Numbered from the stretch's first letter, positions 20,132 through 28,293 are shown. The stretch is DNA of 38,168 bases from Methylomonas methanica (GCA_001644045.1 LUUF01000114.1:1-38168), one strand, 5' to 3'. Made by a program: numbers and translations. Notes: generated by a model not told the origin, from the letters alone.

Positions 20132-20310
20132 TGAAAAGACGGGATTTGCTAAAAATTCTTGAAGAAATGGGCTGTCATTTATCCAGACATGGTGGTAACC
20201 ACGATTGGTATACCAACGAAGAAACCCGGCAATCTCAGGCAGTGCCAAGGCATAACGAAATCAATGATTATCTGGCCAAAACAATTATCAAGAAATTGAG
20301 TGGTAAATAG
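20131..20310 (+). CDS. hicA: HicA-family mRNA interferase toxin
   Basis: A 59-residue protein with the double-stranded-RNA-binding-like fold of HicA toxins, which cleave mRNA independently of the ribosome. It aligns with E. coli HicA by eye: MKRRDLLKILEEMG, then HGGNHDWY with the catalytic histidine at residue 24 (GSNH in E. coli), then VPRHNEINDYLAKTIIKKL matching MPRHPCDEIKEPLRKAILKQL. It begins inside the hicB stop codon and is easily missed because of its size. It ends directly at the edge of the first long inverted repeat. Confidence 0.88.
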   Translation: MKRRDLLKILEEMGCHLSRHGGNHDWYTNEETRQSQAVPRHNEINDYLAKTIIKKLSGK

Positions 20311-20586
20311 GCTGTTGGTTTGGTTTGGTTGTGTCGCTAACGCGACGGTTTTTGATGTCGGTTCTCGGACCGACAGCCGAGACACTTTCTTTTGCGTCGC
20401 CAAAAGAAAGTATCCAAAGAAAAGGCGACCCGGATGCCGCTTTAATCCTGCGCTCCTCGCTTTTGAACGGGGTTGACAGAAGGGGCTTCCGAGCCCCTCC
20501 GTCAACGCGCCGCATCCCTGCGATGCCCCTAACGGGCTGATCCGTTCAAAAGCTCCGGTGCTCGGCGCGGCATACGGGACAAAACC
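20311..20586 (+). repeat. Long inverted repeat, left copy (about 275 bp)
   Basis: Runs from the hicA stop to the block CATACGGGACAAAACCC. It contains smaller hairpins, for example GTTGACAGAAGGGGC against GCCCCTCCGTCAAC around 20473-20506, and CTTTCTTTTG against CAAAAGAAAG around 20385-20410. The right copy at 21236-21512 matches it in reverse complement over nearly the whole length, with scattered differences (roughly 75-80 percent by eye). Confidence 0.85.
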
Positions 20587-20653
20587 CGGCTCCTAGTCAG
20601 GAGACTAATTCGTAGTCAAACAATTTTATATTTTTATTAGTAGGCAGCGGGCT

Positions 20654-21205
20654 ATGCCCAGAATGGTTGGATCTTGGGAAATTGAAGAATTAGACGAACC
20701 ATCTAAATGGTTTGTGTTAGCTCGTGCATACCTCGATGCTAGCATTCACCTCTGTCAGGAGATGGTGGAGGGTGTTTTTATAGCAAATTTTTCTAATGCC
20801 CAAGTAGTTATGGGACTTTGCCACCACTCGGTGGAACTTTTCTACAAGGGTGTTCTTCATGCTTCCAGCGGACAATTTCCGAATGCAACCCACAATTTGT
20901 TTGATCTTCAGGTCGAAGTTAAAAAAGTTGCTCCAGATGTTTTTGCAGTATTTACTTGCCCATTCGGATTAGAAGAGTTGCCTTCCAACCTTAATCCAAG
21001 AGAGAAGCAAATCCTAAAAAAGGATATTGGGAAAGCACAAGATCAACAGTTCCGGTATCAATTTGATCGAGATGGAAAACCGTGGGACGGTATTCATGGT
21101 TTTATTGCTAGTAGTTTTTTATTGGTGTTAAAAAATTGTTCGTCGCAATATGACGCGATTGTTCCGTCGATTGTTAAACCTGCGTATCCTATCCATGAAA
21201 ACTAG
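20654..21205 (+). CDS. Hypothetical HEPN-like protein inside inverted repeats
   Basis: A 183-residue soluble protein that I cannot name with confidence. The middle part, SNAQVVMGLCHHSVELFYKGVLHAS followed by NATHNLFDLQVEV, resembles the helical HEPN pattern of a helix rich in H-S-x-E-L-x-x-K followed by a His-x-Leu turn, as in nucleotidyltransferase partners and small RNases. The catalytic R-x4-6-H motif of HEPN RNases is not visible, so RNase activity is doubtful. ATG 20654 is used; ATG 20663 is also possible. Base composition is more AT-rich than neighbouring lysC and alaS. It is the only gene between two inverted 270-bp repeats, which suggests it arrived with them or was enclosed by them. 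Confidence 0.6.
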   Translation: MPRMVGSWEIEELDEPSKWFVLARAYLDASIHLCQEMVEGVFIANFSNAQVVMGLCHHSVELFYKGVLHASSGQFPNATHNLFDLQVEVKKVAPDVFAVFTCPFGLEELPSNLNPREKQILKKDIGKAQDQQFRYQFDRDGKPWDGIHGFIASSFLLVLKNCSSQYDAIVPSIVKPAYPIHEN

Positions 21206-21235
21206 CTGATTCAATTCAGTCCTAAATTTCTGGAT

Positions 21236-21512
21236 GGTTTTGTCCCGTATGCCGCGCCGAGCACCGGAGCTTTTGGCGGGATTAGCCCGAAGGGGTGATG
21301 CAGGGATGCATCGCGTTGACGAAGGGGCAGGAGGCCCCTTTCGGCAACCCCCGCCAAAAGCGAGGAGCGCAGGGAATAAGCGGCGTCCGGGTGTCTTTTC
21401 TTTTGGATACTTTTCTTTGGACAAGCAAAGAAAAGTATCTCGCCTGTCGGTGCGAGAACCGACTTCTAATTAAGCCGTCGCGATAGCGACACAACTAAAA
21501 AGCCTAACAGCC
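21236..21512 (-). repeat. Long inverted repeat, right copy (about 275 bp)
   Basis: Reverse-complement partner of 20311-20586. Both inner ends carry GGTTTTGTCCCGTATGCCGC (read from the right copy). The outer end has GTCGCGATAGCGACACAACT, matching GTGTCGCTAACGCGAC of the left copy. It ends about 20 bp before the lysC start. Confidence 0.85.
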
Positions 21513-21531
21513 AAGAAAGGTCTAAAAAAGC

Positions 21532-22752
21532 ATGGCATTGTACGTCTATAAATTTGGCGGCACTTCCGTTGGTACGGTGGAACGTATCAAGGCGGTCGCC
21601 GAGAAAGTGAAAAAAGCCCGCGATGCGGGCGATCAGATTGTGGTGGTGGTGTCCGCGATGAGCGGCGAGACTAATCGCCTCGTGGCCTTGGCGAAAGAGA
21701 TGCAGCCGCAGCCGACCGACCGGGAATTGGACGTGTTGCTGTCCACCGGAGAGCAAGTCACGATTGCGTTGCTGTCGATGGCTTTACATCAGCTGGGTTG
21801 CGAGGCGCGTTCCTATACCGGCGCGCAAGTGCGCATTCTGACCGATAGCGCCCATACCAAGGCCCGGATACGGGAAATCGACGAAGCCAATATGCGTGCC
21901 GACTTGGATGCCGGCCGGGTAGTTGTCGTGGCTGGGTTTCAGGGCGTGGACGAGCACGGCAACATCACCACGCTGGGCCGTGGCGGTTCGGATACCACGG
22001 GTGTGGCATTAGCGGCGGCCTTGAAGGCCGACGAATGCCATATCTACACAGACGTCGACGGCGTCTATACCACCGACCCGCGCGTGGTGCCGAAAGCCCG
22101 TCGCTTGGATCGCATCACGTTCGAGGAAATGCTGGAAATGGCCAGCCTGGGTTCGAAAGTGTTGCAAATTCGTTCGGTCGAGTTCGCCGGCAAATACAAC
22201 GTCAAATTGCGCGTATTGTCTTCGTTCATGGAAGGCAACGGCACCCTAATTACCTACGAGGAATCAGAAATGGAAAGAGCGTTAATTTCAGGCATCGCGT
22301 TTAACCGGGACGAGGCCAAGCTGACCTTGACCGGCGTGCCTGATCTGCCGGGCGTGGCATCGAAAATTCTCGGCCCGATCGCAGCCGAGAATATCGAAGT
22401 GGACATGATCGTGCAGAACATTTCCGCCAACGGCACGACCGACTTCACTTTTACCGTGAATCGCAACGATTTTGCCCGGGCGCAGAAAGTGTTGGAAGGT
22501 TTGCGCGCTGACCTGGGCGGCAACACCACCATTATTGGCGACAATAGCATTGTTAAGGTGTCCATCGTTGGTGTCGGTATGCGTTCGCATGCTGGTATTG
22601 CTAGCACCATGTTTAAAGTGCTGGCTGATGAAGGCATCAATATCCAGATGATTTCTACATCCGAGATCAAGATTTCCGTAGTGGTTGACGAGAAATATCT
22701 GGAATTGGCGGTGCGCGCGCTACACAAAGCGTTTGGCCTTGATCAGGAGTAG
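21532..22752 (+). CDS. lysC: Aspartate kinase (class with alpha/beta products)
   Basis: Aspartokinase phosphorylates aspartate, the first step to Lys, Thr, Met and diaminopimelate. The 406-residue protein has the kinase signature [14 protein letters not shown] at the N-terminus, [16 protein letters not shown], and [17 protein letters not shown]. Two C-terminal ACT domains (about 265-330 and 345-406) bind the feedback inhibitors. The monofunctional layout and length match the Pseudomonas and Corynebacterium type, regulated jointly by Lys and Thr. AAAGGTCT lies upstream of ATG 21532. An internal start at 22270 probably gives a separate beta chain. An intrinsic terminator follows at 22802. Confidence 0.96.
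   Translation: MALYVYKFGGTSVGTVERIKAVAEKVKKARDAGDQIVVVVSAMSGETNRLVALAKEMQPQPTDRELDVLLSTGEQVTIALLSMALHQLGCEARSYTGAQVRILTDSAHTKARIREIDEANMRADLDAGRVVVVAGFQGVDEHGNITTLGRGGSDTTGVALAAALKADECHIYTDVDGVYTTDPRVVPKARRLDRITFEEMLEMASLGSKVLQIRSVEFAGKYNVKLRVLSSFMEGNGTLITYEESEMERALISGIAFNRDEAKLTLTGVPDLPGVASKILGPIAAENIEVDMIVQNISANGTTDFTFTVNRNDFARAQKVLEGLRADLGGNTTIIGDNSIVKVSIVGVGMRSHAGIASTMFKVLADEGINIQMISTSEIKISVVVDEKYLELAVRALHKAFGLDQE
22256..22272 (+). promoter_or_regulatory. Internal ribosome binding site and start for LysC beta chain
   Basis: CGAGGAATCAGAAATG: AGGA lies at ideal spacing from the in-frame ATG at 22270 (Met247). Starting here gives a 160-residue protein made only of the ACT region ([18 protein letters not shown]). 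This is the same place where the beta subunit starts in alpha2beta2 aspartokinases. Confidence 0.55.
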
Positions 22753-22801
22753 TCCGCTACGCTGATTTTTGCTCCTTGCGAGCGCTAGATAGTCAATAAG
22801 T

Positions 22802-22848
22802 CCCCAGTTTTTTGTATCGAATACTGATACAACCCTGGGGATTTTTTT
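22802..22848 (+). terminator. Intrinsic terminator after lysC
   Basis: The two-part stem pairs CCCCAG with CTGGGG and TTGTATC with GATACAA around a 7-nt loop, followed by ATTTTTTT. Confidence 0.85.
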
Positions 22849-22945
22849 GACCGCTCTCTTTGTAAAAACTATGTTAAATAACTTAACAATAAATGGGCAT
22901 ATCCCTTATTTTTGACGGTTTTTTAAAAGGCGTTTACTTTTATTC

Positions 22946-22967
22946 AATATAATCAAACGATTATATT
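22946..22967. promoter_or_regulatory. Perfect 9-bp-arm palindrome, candidate operator
   Basis: AATATAATC-AAAC-GATTATATT is a perfect inverted repeat with a 4-nt centre, about 65 bp upstream of the small gene at 23031. Its left arm contains TATAAT, so a bound regulator would overlap a possible -10 element. No regulator gene is nearby. Confidence 0.45.
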
Positions 22968-23030
22968 TTGGCATTCTTTATGCTGTTTACCTCCGGTGGA
23001 TTTTAAATTTTTTCTGCGTGAGGTAAATCA

Positions 23031-23240
23031 ATGGCTCAAGAATTAATTGTTGTAAATCAAGAAGTAGTGGCTCAGCAAATCAATACCGCCGGCTTGGTGC
23101 TTGGCGCGGGTTTGGCGGTGGCCTCAATGATTCTGGTGCCTGCCTTGGCGATGCGTCTTGGTTTGAGCGCGAGTTTGACTGGCGCGCTGAGAATTGCGTT
23201 GATGAAAGCATCCAGCCGGGCGGCACATGGTAAGCGATGA
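23031..23240 (+). CDS. Small single-pass membrane protein, unknown function
   Basis: A 69-residue protein. After a polar start (MAQELIVVNQEVVAQQ), a long hydrophobic segment follows (GLVLGAGLAVASMILVPALAM), then LGLSASLTGALRIALMKASSRAAHGKR, which ends in a basic tail. GTGAGGTAAATCA gives a good ribosome binding site. It is the first gene of the metal-related cluster and follows the palindrome at 22946. I do not recognise the family. A small membrane helper or regulator of the neighbouring ATPase is a guess based only on position. Confidence 0.65.
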   Translation: MAQELIVVNQEVVAQQINTAGLVLGAGLAVASMILVPALAMRLGLSASLTGALRIALMKASSRAAHGKR

Positions 23241-23350
23241 GCTGCGGTGCAGCTACCTGCCTGATGCTGCCGGCTGCCAACCTAAATATTGATAACTAGG
23301 TGCCTGCAATAGTCTGGGTCACGCCTGATCCGATTTTCGAACCTGCTGTG

Positions 23351-23378
23351 TTTGCCAGGGTTATTTAGACGCTATAAT
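23351..23378 (+). promoter_or_regulatory. Probable sigma-70 promoter for the metal-binding protein gene
   Basis: TTTGCC (23351-23356), a 16-nt spacer and a perfect TATAAT (23373-23378) lie about 43 bp before the ATG at 23421, in a gene-free gap. Confidence 0.5.
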
Positions 23379-23420
23379 CCTCACATGTGTACGGGTAAAT
23401 AAAAGTGGGTTCGTGTAACA

Positions 23421-23606
23421 ATGGATGAGAACAAGAAAAGCTGCGATCTTTGCGGGTTAGCCGTTGAAGTGGGAGGGTTTAAATTAAACACTCTGCAAGG
23501 CGAAAAGCGCTTTTGCTGCGAAGGATGCAAGGGGATTTATCAAATGCTGCACGAAGCCCAAGTTTTGCCTGAAGACGCCGACGATTCAACCCAGCCCCAG
23601 TCTTAA
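23421..23606 (+). CDS. Small cysteine-rich metal-binding protein (ATPase metal-binding domain type)
   Basis: A 61-residue protein with CDLCGLAVEVGGF followed by KRFCCEGCKGIYQML. The paired CxxC and CCxxC motifs match the short metal-binding domain found at the N-terminus of some heavy-metal P-type ATPases (CcoI/FixI type), here as a stand-alone protein. The acidic, Gln-rich tail is probably disordered. A likely role is to bind Cu or another thiophilic metal in the cytoplasm and pass it to the ATPase encoded at 24640. That is inference from the motif and the neighbours. A promoter with a perfect TATAAT lies upstream. Confidence 0.8.
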   Translation: MDENKKSCDLCGLAVEVGGFKLNTLQGEKRFCCEGCKGIYQMLHEAQVLPEDADDSTQPQS

Positions 23607-23624
23607 TCCGCAACGAGGATGCAT

Positions 23625-23921
23625 ATGGCACATGTTCACAATCCCAAAAAGACTTCGCAAGATTCATCCATGACTAAGCAGGTAGTGGCTGGTACACTAG
23701 CCACTGCAACTGTAAACACTGGAGGAAAATTGATGACCAAATTAGCAAAGCACCCTCTATTGGTGTTCGGTGCTGGCATGGTGGCGGGCTATTTTGTCTA
23801 CAAATACAGAAAGGAAATTATTTCCAGCGCCACAAAAACTATCGATGCGGGCAAGGATTTTGTGTTGCATCAAAAAGAGAATCTCGAAGACATCGTTGCC
23901 GAAGCGAAAGAAGGCAATTAA
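23625..23921 (+). CDS. Small membrane protein, unknown function
   Basis: About 98 residues. A basic, Thr-rich N-terminus leads into a single membrane helix (LLVFGAGMVAGYFVYKY), followed by a charged amphipathic tail (KEIISSATKTIDAGKDFVLH and KENLEDIVAEAKEGN). ATG 23625 follows CGAGG; in-frame ATG 23619 is just upstream. It lies 18 bp after the metal-binding protein gene and ends before a strong terminator, so the two form a short transcription unit. No family is recognised. Confidence 0.65.
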   Translation: MAHVHNPKKTSQDSSMTKQVVAGTLATATVNTGGKLMTKLAKHPLLVFGAGMVAGYFVYKYRKEIISSATKTIDAGKDFVLHQKENLEDIVAEAKEGN

Positions 23922-23966
23922 CTCATTCGATTCTATCGTTGATTTTGGGCATTTGGCTGTAACTTG

Positions 23967-24013
23967 AAACGGGTGGTCTCTGCTAAAGCAGGACCGCCCG
24001 TTTTACTTTTTTC
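23967..24013 (+). terminator. Strong intrinsic terminator directly before the HMA-like gene
   Basis: The stem ACGGGTGGTC pairs with GACCGCCCGT, and the inner stem CTGC/GCAG closes on a TAAA loop; TTTACTTTTTTC follows. It ends only 8 bp before the next start codon, so read-through or a very short leader would be needed for the following genes. Confidence 0.88.
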
Positions 24014-24021
24014 TGTTGACT

Positions 24022-24636
24022 ATGGCTATCCAAAAAGAATTTGTACTACGTTATCGGCAAGACGGCCATGTGCGTTTTCAAGTGCCCGCTGAAGCTTGCC
24101 AACCGGCGGTGGCAGCGTTGATAAGCAAGCAGCTTGCTGCGTTAAACGGCGTGCAATCCGTGAGTCTTTATCGCGGGCAGGGCAAATTATCGATCCGCTA
24201 CGACGAAACCATTTGCGGCTTTTCTGGTTTGGCGACACAGCTGTTTCAAATACTTGCGGAACTTGAGCAGCAAGGGCATTTTGAAAGAAAACCGCTAGCC
24301 GAGCAGGCTAGAACGTCGGTACTCGGCATCAAAAAGCGTTTGAAACGTACCCGCATAGGCGGATGGTTCAGTAAAAAATACCAGGCCGGTAAGGAAACGG
24401 TACAAGCGGCGAAAATTATTGGCAAGGTCGGTGCCAAGGGTCCCAAGGCTTTGTTTAAGGACCCCGAGAAAGCCACGATAGATTTCTTGAACGATGTGTT
24501 GGTGTTGTATTTGATTAAAACCCACTGGAACCGCATCACCCAGGAGTGGCTGGTCAAACCGATTGTGCATCGCTACGAATGGATGGCGGTGTTTTATATG
24601 TTTTTCTTGTTAGTGCGTTCGCGCCGGCCTAAGTAG
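24022..24636 (+). CDS. HMA-like domain protein with C-terminal membrane segment
   Basis: About 204 residues. The N-terminal 80 residues (FVLRYRQDGHVRFQVP, then GVQSVSLYRGQGKLSIRYDE) have the beta-alpha-beta rhythm of an HMA/HMA2 domain but lack CxxC. A basic middle (residues 105-150, many Lys and Arg) may bind nucleic acid or lipid head groups. The C-terminus has a membrane helix (EWMAVFYMFFLLVRSRR) and a weaker one before it. ATG 24022 (or TTG 24016) comes straight after a terminator hairpin and lacks a recognisable ribosome binding site. It is followed within 3 bp by the ATPase frame. The same HMA-like module also starts that ATPase, suggesting partners that interact or share ancestry. Confidence 0.7.
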   Translation: MAIQKEFVLRYRQDGHVRFQVPAEACQPAVAALISKQLAALNGVQSVSLYRGQGKLSIRYDETICGFSGLATQLFQILAELEQQGHFERKPLAEQARTSVLGIKKRLKRTRIGGWFSKKYQAGKETVQAAKIIGKVGAKGPKALFKDPEKATIDFLNDVLVLYLIKTHWNRITQEWLVKPIVHRYEWMAVFYMFFLLVRSRRPK

Positions 24637-24639
24637 ATA

Positions 24640-27156
24640 TTGCCAACGCCAATCCTATGGTTTTCATGGGATTGGCTCTCTCGTCCATCAAATCCTCAGC
24701 CGCCCATGGAACCCGATACTCGAAACTACGCGCATTTTTCCGTTCGACACCAGTTAAAAAATCGGATTCGGATTATCACGCCGGTGTTGCTTAACGACCC
24801 CGAGCGCGGCTATATCCTGGAAATCCTGCTGAAAAAGCGCCCGGAAATTAAAAGCGTGCGTTCGGTGTTTGAAATTGGTTCGGTAGTCATCGAATTCGAT
24901 TCAGGCCGTTTGCCGGCGAAAAATTTGCTGATCATGTTGGACGCGGTATTGGGTAATATCGCGTTAAAGCAGGCCGAGATAAAAAAAGACAAGAAAAAAA
25001 CCTTCGACGGGCCATTGCAAGAAGTCGATCTGGCGGTGCAGGGCATGAGTTGCGCGTCCTGCGCGTTATTGATCGAAATGGTTTTGAACCGCGATGAACG
25101 AGTGAAGAAAGCCGGCGTTAATTTTGCCACCGAAACCGTCACCGTGCAGGGCCAACTTAGCAAGGCGGAGGTGATCGAGAAGATCGAAAAACTGGGCTAT
25201 AGCGCCATGCCCATTGATACGCTGTCGCAGCGGAAGAAGCTCATCGAAAAGGAGTTGCAACGAATTGACGTAGCCCGGCGTCGATTTGTATGGGCAGGGC
25301 TTTTAACTACACCCGTGGTGACGATAGCCATGACGATGGGCGGCCGCACCTGGATGTATTGGTTGCAGTTTGCACTAACTACGCAGGTGGTGTTCGGCAC
25401 CGGCAGCCAATTTTTCAGCAAGGCGTATCGGCTGGCCAAACAACGCGCGGCCAATATGGACAGCTTGATCGCATTGGGTGTCGGTTCGGCTTACGGCTAC
25501 AGCATTCCGTCCCTGTTTCGGCGGCGCGGTCATGTGTATTTCGAAGCGGCCGCCGCTATCATCACCTTTGTGCTGCTGGGCCGTTATCTGGAAGAACGGG
25601 CCAGAGGCAAAGCCGGCGAAGCGATACGCAAATTGGTTGACTTACAGCCGCAAACCGCGACTTTGTTGATGGATGGCGGTAGCGAGCGCATCGTCGAAGT
25701 TGACGACATTAACATTTATGATGTACTGCTGGTTAGGCCAGGCGAAAAAATTCCCACCGACGGTGTGGTGACTGTCGGTCTTTCCACGGTCGATGAGGCG
25801 ATGATCACCGGCGAGAGTATGCCGGTGGTGAAGAATGTCGGCCATCAAGTGATCGGCGGTTGCGTCAATGGCAACGGCGTATTGCATATCAAGGCCACGG
25901 CAATAGGCATGGATACCGTGCTGGCAGGCATCGTGCATATGGTCGATCAAGCCCAGGCTGCCAAGCTGCCGATTCAGAAGCAGGTCGATAAAATCTCGGC
26001 GGTATTCGTGCCGGCGGTGATGGCGATTTCCGGTGTGACTCTGGCGGGCTGGCTGCTGGCTGGCGCGCCGTTTGCGTTTGCCTTCGGCAATGCGATTACC
26101 GTGCTGTTGATTGCATGTCCTTGCGCGTTGGGGCTGGCGACGCCGGCGGCGATCATGGTCGGCACCGGTCAGGCAGCGAAGCAGGGCGTCTATATCCGCA
26201 ACGGCGAAAGTCTGGAAATCGCCAGTAAATTGAATGCCATCGTTTTCGATAAGACCGGCACCATCACCGAGGGTAAGCCCAGGGTGAGCAAGGTCTATAA
26301 ATTATCCCGTCTGGCTGAAAACAAGTTAGTGATGTTGGCGGCATCCGCCGAGAACAATTCCGAGCATTTTCTCGGCAAAGCAGTGGTGGCCTATGCTCGC
26401 GACGCGGGTATCGAATTGCAGGAGTGCGCGTATTTTTATAGTGAAACCGGCCACGGCATTCACGCCGAGGTGGACGGTTATAAATTGTTGCTGGGAAATC
26501 GGGCTTGGCTGGAAAATCAGCAAGTCGATGTGGCCCGGTTGGTCGAGCAGGCCGACAATTTTGCGGACCAAGGGCAAACGCCGGTGTACATGGCGGTCAA
26601 TGGCAAGGAGGCTGCGGTTTTCGCAATTTCCGACAATCCGCGTCCGGAAGCTGCCGCAGCAATTCAGCGTCTGCACGACTTGGGCATCAAAACCATGATG
26701 GTGACCGGCGACACCGAAAGAACCGCTCATCATATTGCGGAGAAAGTCGGCATAGCCGATGTAGTCGCCAATGCCAAGCCCGAACAAAAGTTGCAAATTA
26801 TTCGCCAGTTGCAGGACGAAGGGCACAACGTCGGCATGATAGGCGACGGTATCAACGATGCGCCGGCGCTGGCGGCGGCCAATGTCGGCTTTGCGGTCGG
26901 CAGCGGCACCGACATCGCCATCGAATCAGCCGATCTGACGCTGGTGCAGGGCGATATCGGTAAGGTCACCGACACTATCGAACTTAGCGCGTTTACCATT
27001 CGCGTAATCAAACAAAATCTATTTTGGGCGTTCGGTTACAACACAGTCGCCATCCCGATCGCGGCGCTGGGCAAGCTCAATCCTATGATTGCCTCTGCTG
27101 CGATGGCATTGAGTTCGGTATCCGTCATCGTCAATTCACTCCGATTGAACAAATAA
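24640..27156 (+). CDS. Cu+-type P1B ATPase with an extra N-terminal HMA-like domain
   Basis: A heavy-metal-translocating ATPase, up to 838 residues. Numbering from TTG 24640, there is a CxxC-free HMA-like domain (about 38-110), a classical HMA domain with GMSCASC (Cys138, Cys141), TGES in the actuator (390-393), CPC in the membrane metal site (493-495), the DKTGT phosphorylation site (Asp537) and the GDGIND hinge (735-740). The last helices carry [12 protein letters not shown] and [14 protein letters not shown], the YN and M-x-SS signatures of the Cu+/Ag+ (P1B-1) group. Copper export or delivery to a cuproenzyme is therefore likely. The start is uncertain: ATG 24706 would remove 22 residues that look poorly conserved, and neither start has a clear ribosome binding site. 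The permease gene follows without a gap. Confidence 0.92.
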   Translation: MPTPILWFSWDWLSRPSNPQPPMEPDTRNYAHFSVRHQLKNRIRIITPVLLNDPERGYILEILLKKRPEIKSVRSVFEIGSVVIEFDSGRLPAKNLLIMLDAVLGNIALKQAEIKKDKKKTFDGPLQEVDLAVQGMSCASCALLIEMVLNRDERVKKAGVNFATETVTVQGQLSKAEVIEKIEKLGYSAMPIDTLSQRKKLIEKELQRIDVARRRFVWAGLLTTPVVTIAMTMGGRTWMYWLQFALTTQVVFGTGSQFFSKAYRLAKQRAANMDSLIALGVGSAYGYSIPSLFRRRGHVYFEAAAAIITFVLLGRYLEERARGKAGEAIRKLVDLQPQTATLLMDGGSERIVEVDDINIYDVLLVRPGEKIPTDGVVTVGLSTVDEAMITGESMPVVKNVGHQVIGGCVNGNGVLHIKATAIGMDTVLAGIVHMVDQAQAAKLPIQKQVDKISAVFVPAVMAISGVTLAGWLLAGAPFAFAFGNAITVLLIACPCALGLATPAAIMVGTGQAAKQGVYIRNGESLEIASKLNAIVFDKTGTITEGKPRVSKVYKLSRLAENKLVMLAASAENNSEHFLGKAVVAYARDAGIELQECAYFYSETGHGIHAEVDGYKLLLGNRAWLENQQVDVARLVEQADNFADQGQTPVYMAVNGKEAAVFAISDNPRPEAAAAIQRLHDLGIKTMMVTGDTERTAHHIAEKVGIADVVANAKPEQKLQIIRQLQDEGHNVGMIGDGINDAPALAAANVGFAVGSGTDIAIESADLTLVQGDIGKVTDTIELSAFTIRVIKQNLFWAFGYNTVAIPIAALGKLNPMIASAAMALSSVSVIVNSLRLNK

Positions 27157-27999
27157 ATGGAACACAATATGGAAGGTATGGATCATGCGATGCACGGCAT
27201 GACCGAAATGGCTGCGACCACGGGATTTGATTATTCCCTGGCCTTCGTTGCCGGATTGTTGGGCAGCGGGCATTGTCTGGGAATGTGCGGCGCTTTGGTG
27301 TCCGGTTATTTCATGCGAGCCGGGAAAAGCCGCAGCTATCTGCCGTACGTTACTTATCAGGCCGCTCGAATTTCCGTGTATACCTTGATTGGCGTACTGG
27401 CTGCTTCATTGGGCGTGGTGTTGGTTTCCAGCGGCTTGTTCGGCAAGATCCAAAGTATCCTGCAAATGTTGATGGGCACTGTCGTCATCGTGTTGGCGCT
27501 GGGCGTATTGGGCTGGATACCCTGGCAAGGTTCGATTCGCTTGATTCCAATGCAACTGTTGCGTAAGGGTTACGCTATCGCTAACCAGAGAGGGCCGTTG
27601 TTAGGCTCGATAATTGCCGGCTTATTGAACGGCTTGATGCCGTGCATGCTGACCTTTGCGATGGCTGTAAAAGCCACTACCGCGAGTACGCTACTTGAGG
27701 GCGGAGCGTTGATGTTGGCATTTGGCGCGGGGACGTTGCCGATGATGCTGTTTATCAGCGTCGCCTTCGGCAGAATGAGCGTGAAACTACGTGGTTTAAT
27801 GCTCAAGGCCGCGGCCTTCATCATGCTGTTGATGGGGGCTAACACCATTAACAATGGTTTGAGTTTTTACCGAGATCAAAACTTCAACCATAGTCATTTC
27901 CTGGTGTTCGTGCAGGATAAGCTCGATGACTTAATTATTTTTCTGCACGAAGCGCTCAATTACATTGGCAGTATGCTGAGCAGTATTCATGGGGTTTGA
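27157..27999 (+). CDS. SafE/TauE-like membrane permease with His/Met-rich N-terminus
   Basis: A 280-residue polytopic protein of the COG2836 sulfite exporter TauE/SafE-like group, often found beside copper ATPases and cytochrome oxidase assembly genes. It has GLLGSGHCLGMCG near the start of the first helix and a second related half with AGLLNGLMPCMLTFAMAVKA. The Cys residues of GHCxGMCG and MPC may handle metal. Ahead of the first helix is MEHNMEGMDHAMHGMTEM, a His/Met-rich run of the sort that binds copper. The ATG immediately follows the ATPase stop (TAAATG), so the two are translationally coupled. A copper-related role is inferred. The substrate is not established. Confidence 0.85.
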   Translation: MEHNMEGMDHAMHGMTEMAATTGFDYSLAFVAGLLGSGHCLGMCGALVSGYFMRAGKSRSYLPYVTYQAARISVYTLIGVLAASLGVVLVSSGLFGKIQSILQMLMGTVVIVLALGVLGWIPWQGSIRLIPMQLLRKGYAIANQRGPLLGSIIAGLLNGLMPCMLTFAMAVKATTASTLLEGGALMLAFGAGTLPMMLFISVAFGRMSVKLRGLMLKAAAFIMLLMGANTINNGLSFYRDQNFNHSHFLVFVQDKLDDLIIFLHEALNYIGSMLSSIHGV

Positions 28000-28053
28000 C
28001 GATAATCCGATTAATTAACTGAACTTAGTGCTGGAAAAGTTCGAAATATTGGG

Positions 28054-28059
28054 TATAAT
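28054..28059 (+). promoter_or_regulatory. -10 element of the tRNA-Thr gene
   Basis: A perfect TATAAT 13 bp before the tRNA. The best -35 is CTGGAA at 28031-28036 with a 17-bp spacer, which is weak. Confidence 0.55.
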
Positions 28060-28072
28060 GAGCGAATAATTT

Positions 28073-28148
28073 GCTGGTGTAGCTCAGTTGGTAGAGCAGC
28101 TGATTTGTAATCAGCCGGTCGCGGGTTCGAGTCCCATCGCCAGCTCCA
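28073..28148 (+). tRNA. tRNA-Thr (anticodon UGU)
   Basis: A 76-nt cloverleaf. The acceptor arm pairs GCTGGTG with CGCCAGC (one G-T wobble), followed by discriminator T and an encoded CCA. The anticodon stem GCTGA/TCAGC encloses the loop TTTGTAA, giving anticodon TGT, which reads ACA. The T loop is TTCGAGT. An intrinsic terminator follows directly. Gene content and composition change sharply after this gene, making it a probable integration landmark. Confidence 0.96.
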
Positions 28149-28156
28149 TATTTATC

Positions 28157-28190
28157 AAAGGCTTAGGTGTTTTTCACCTAGGCCTTTTTT
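28157..28190 (+). terminator. Intrinsic terminator after tRNA-Thr
   Basis: AGGCTTAGGTG pairs with CACCTAGGCCT (one G-T wobble) around a TTTTT loop, followed by TTTTT. Confidence 0.8.
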
Positions 28191-28195
28191 ATTTG

Positions 28196-28219
28196 GAGTC
28201 ACCATAGAGTCACCAGGAG
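28196..28219 (+). repeat. Short direct repeat GAGTCACCA, possible attachment-site scar
   Basis: GAGTCACCA occurs twice (GGAGTCACCATAGAGTCACCAG) just outside the tRNA terminator. Such motifs are seen near integration sites in tRNA genes, but no matching second copy was found in the window. Confidence 0.3.
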
Positions 28220-28293
28220 AAATGGTATTTGGTGGTAGTCAATGGGAGGCTTCCAGTAATTGAGTACAATTTAAACTTCCAAGGATGGACAGC

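Noticed and set aside
24640..27156. P1B-6 (ferrosome FezB-type) identity for the ATPase, given the small membrane proteins and HMA-like partner
   Set aside because: The membrane metal motif is CPC and the last helices carry the YN and M-x-SS signatures of Cu+ ATPases, so a copper role is better supported.
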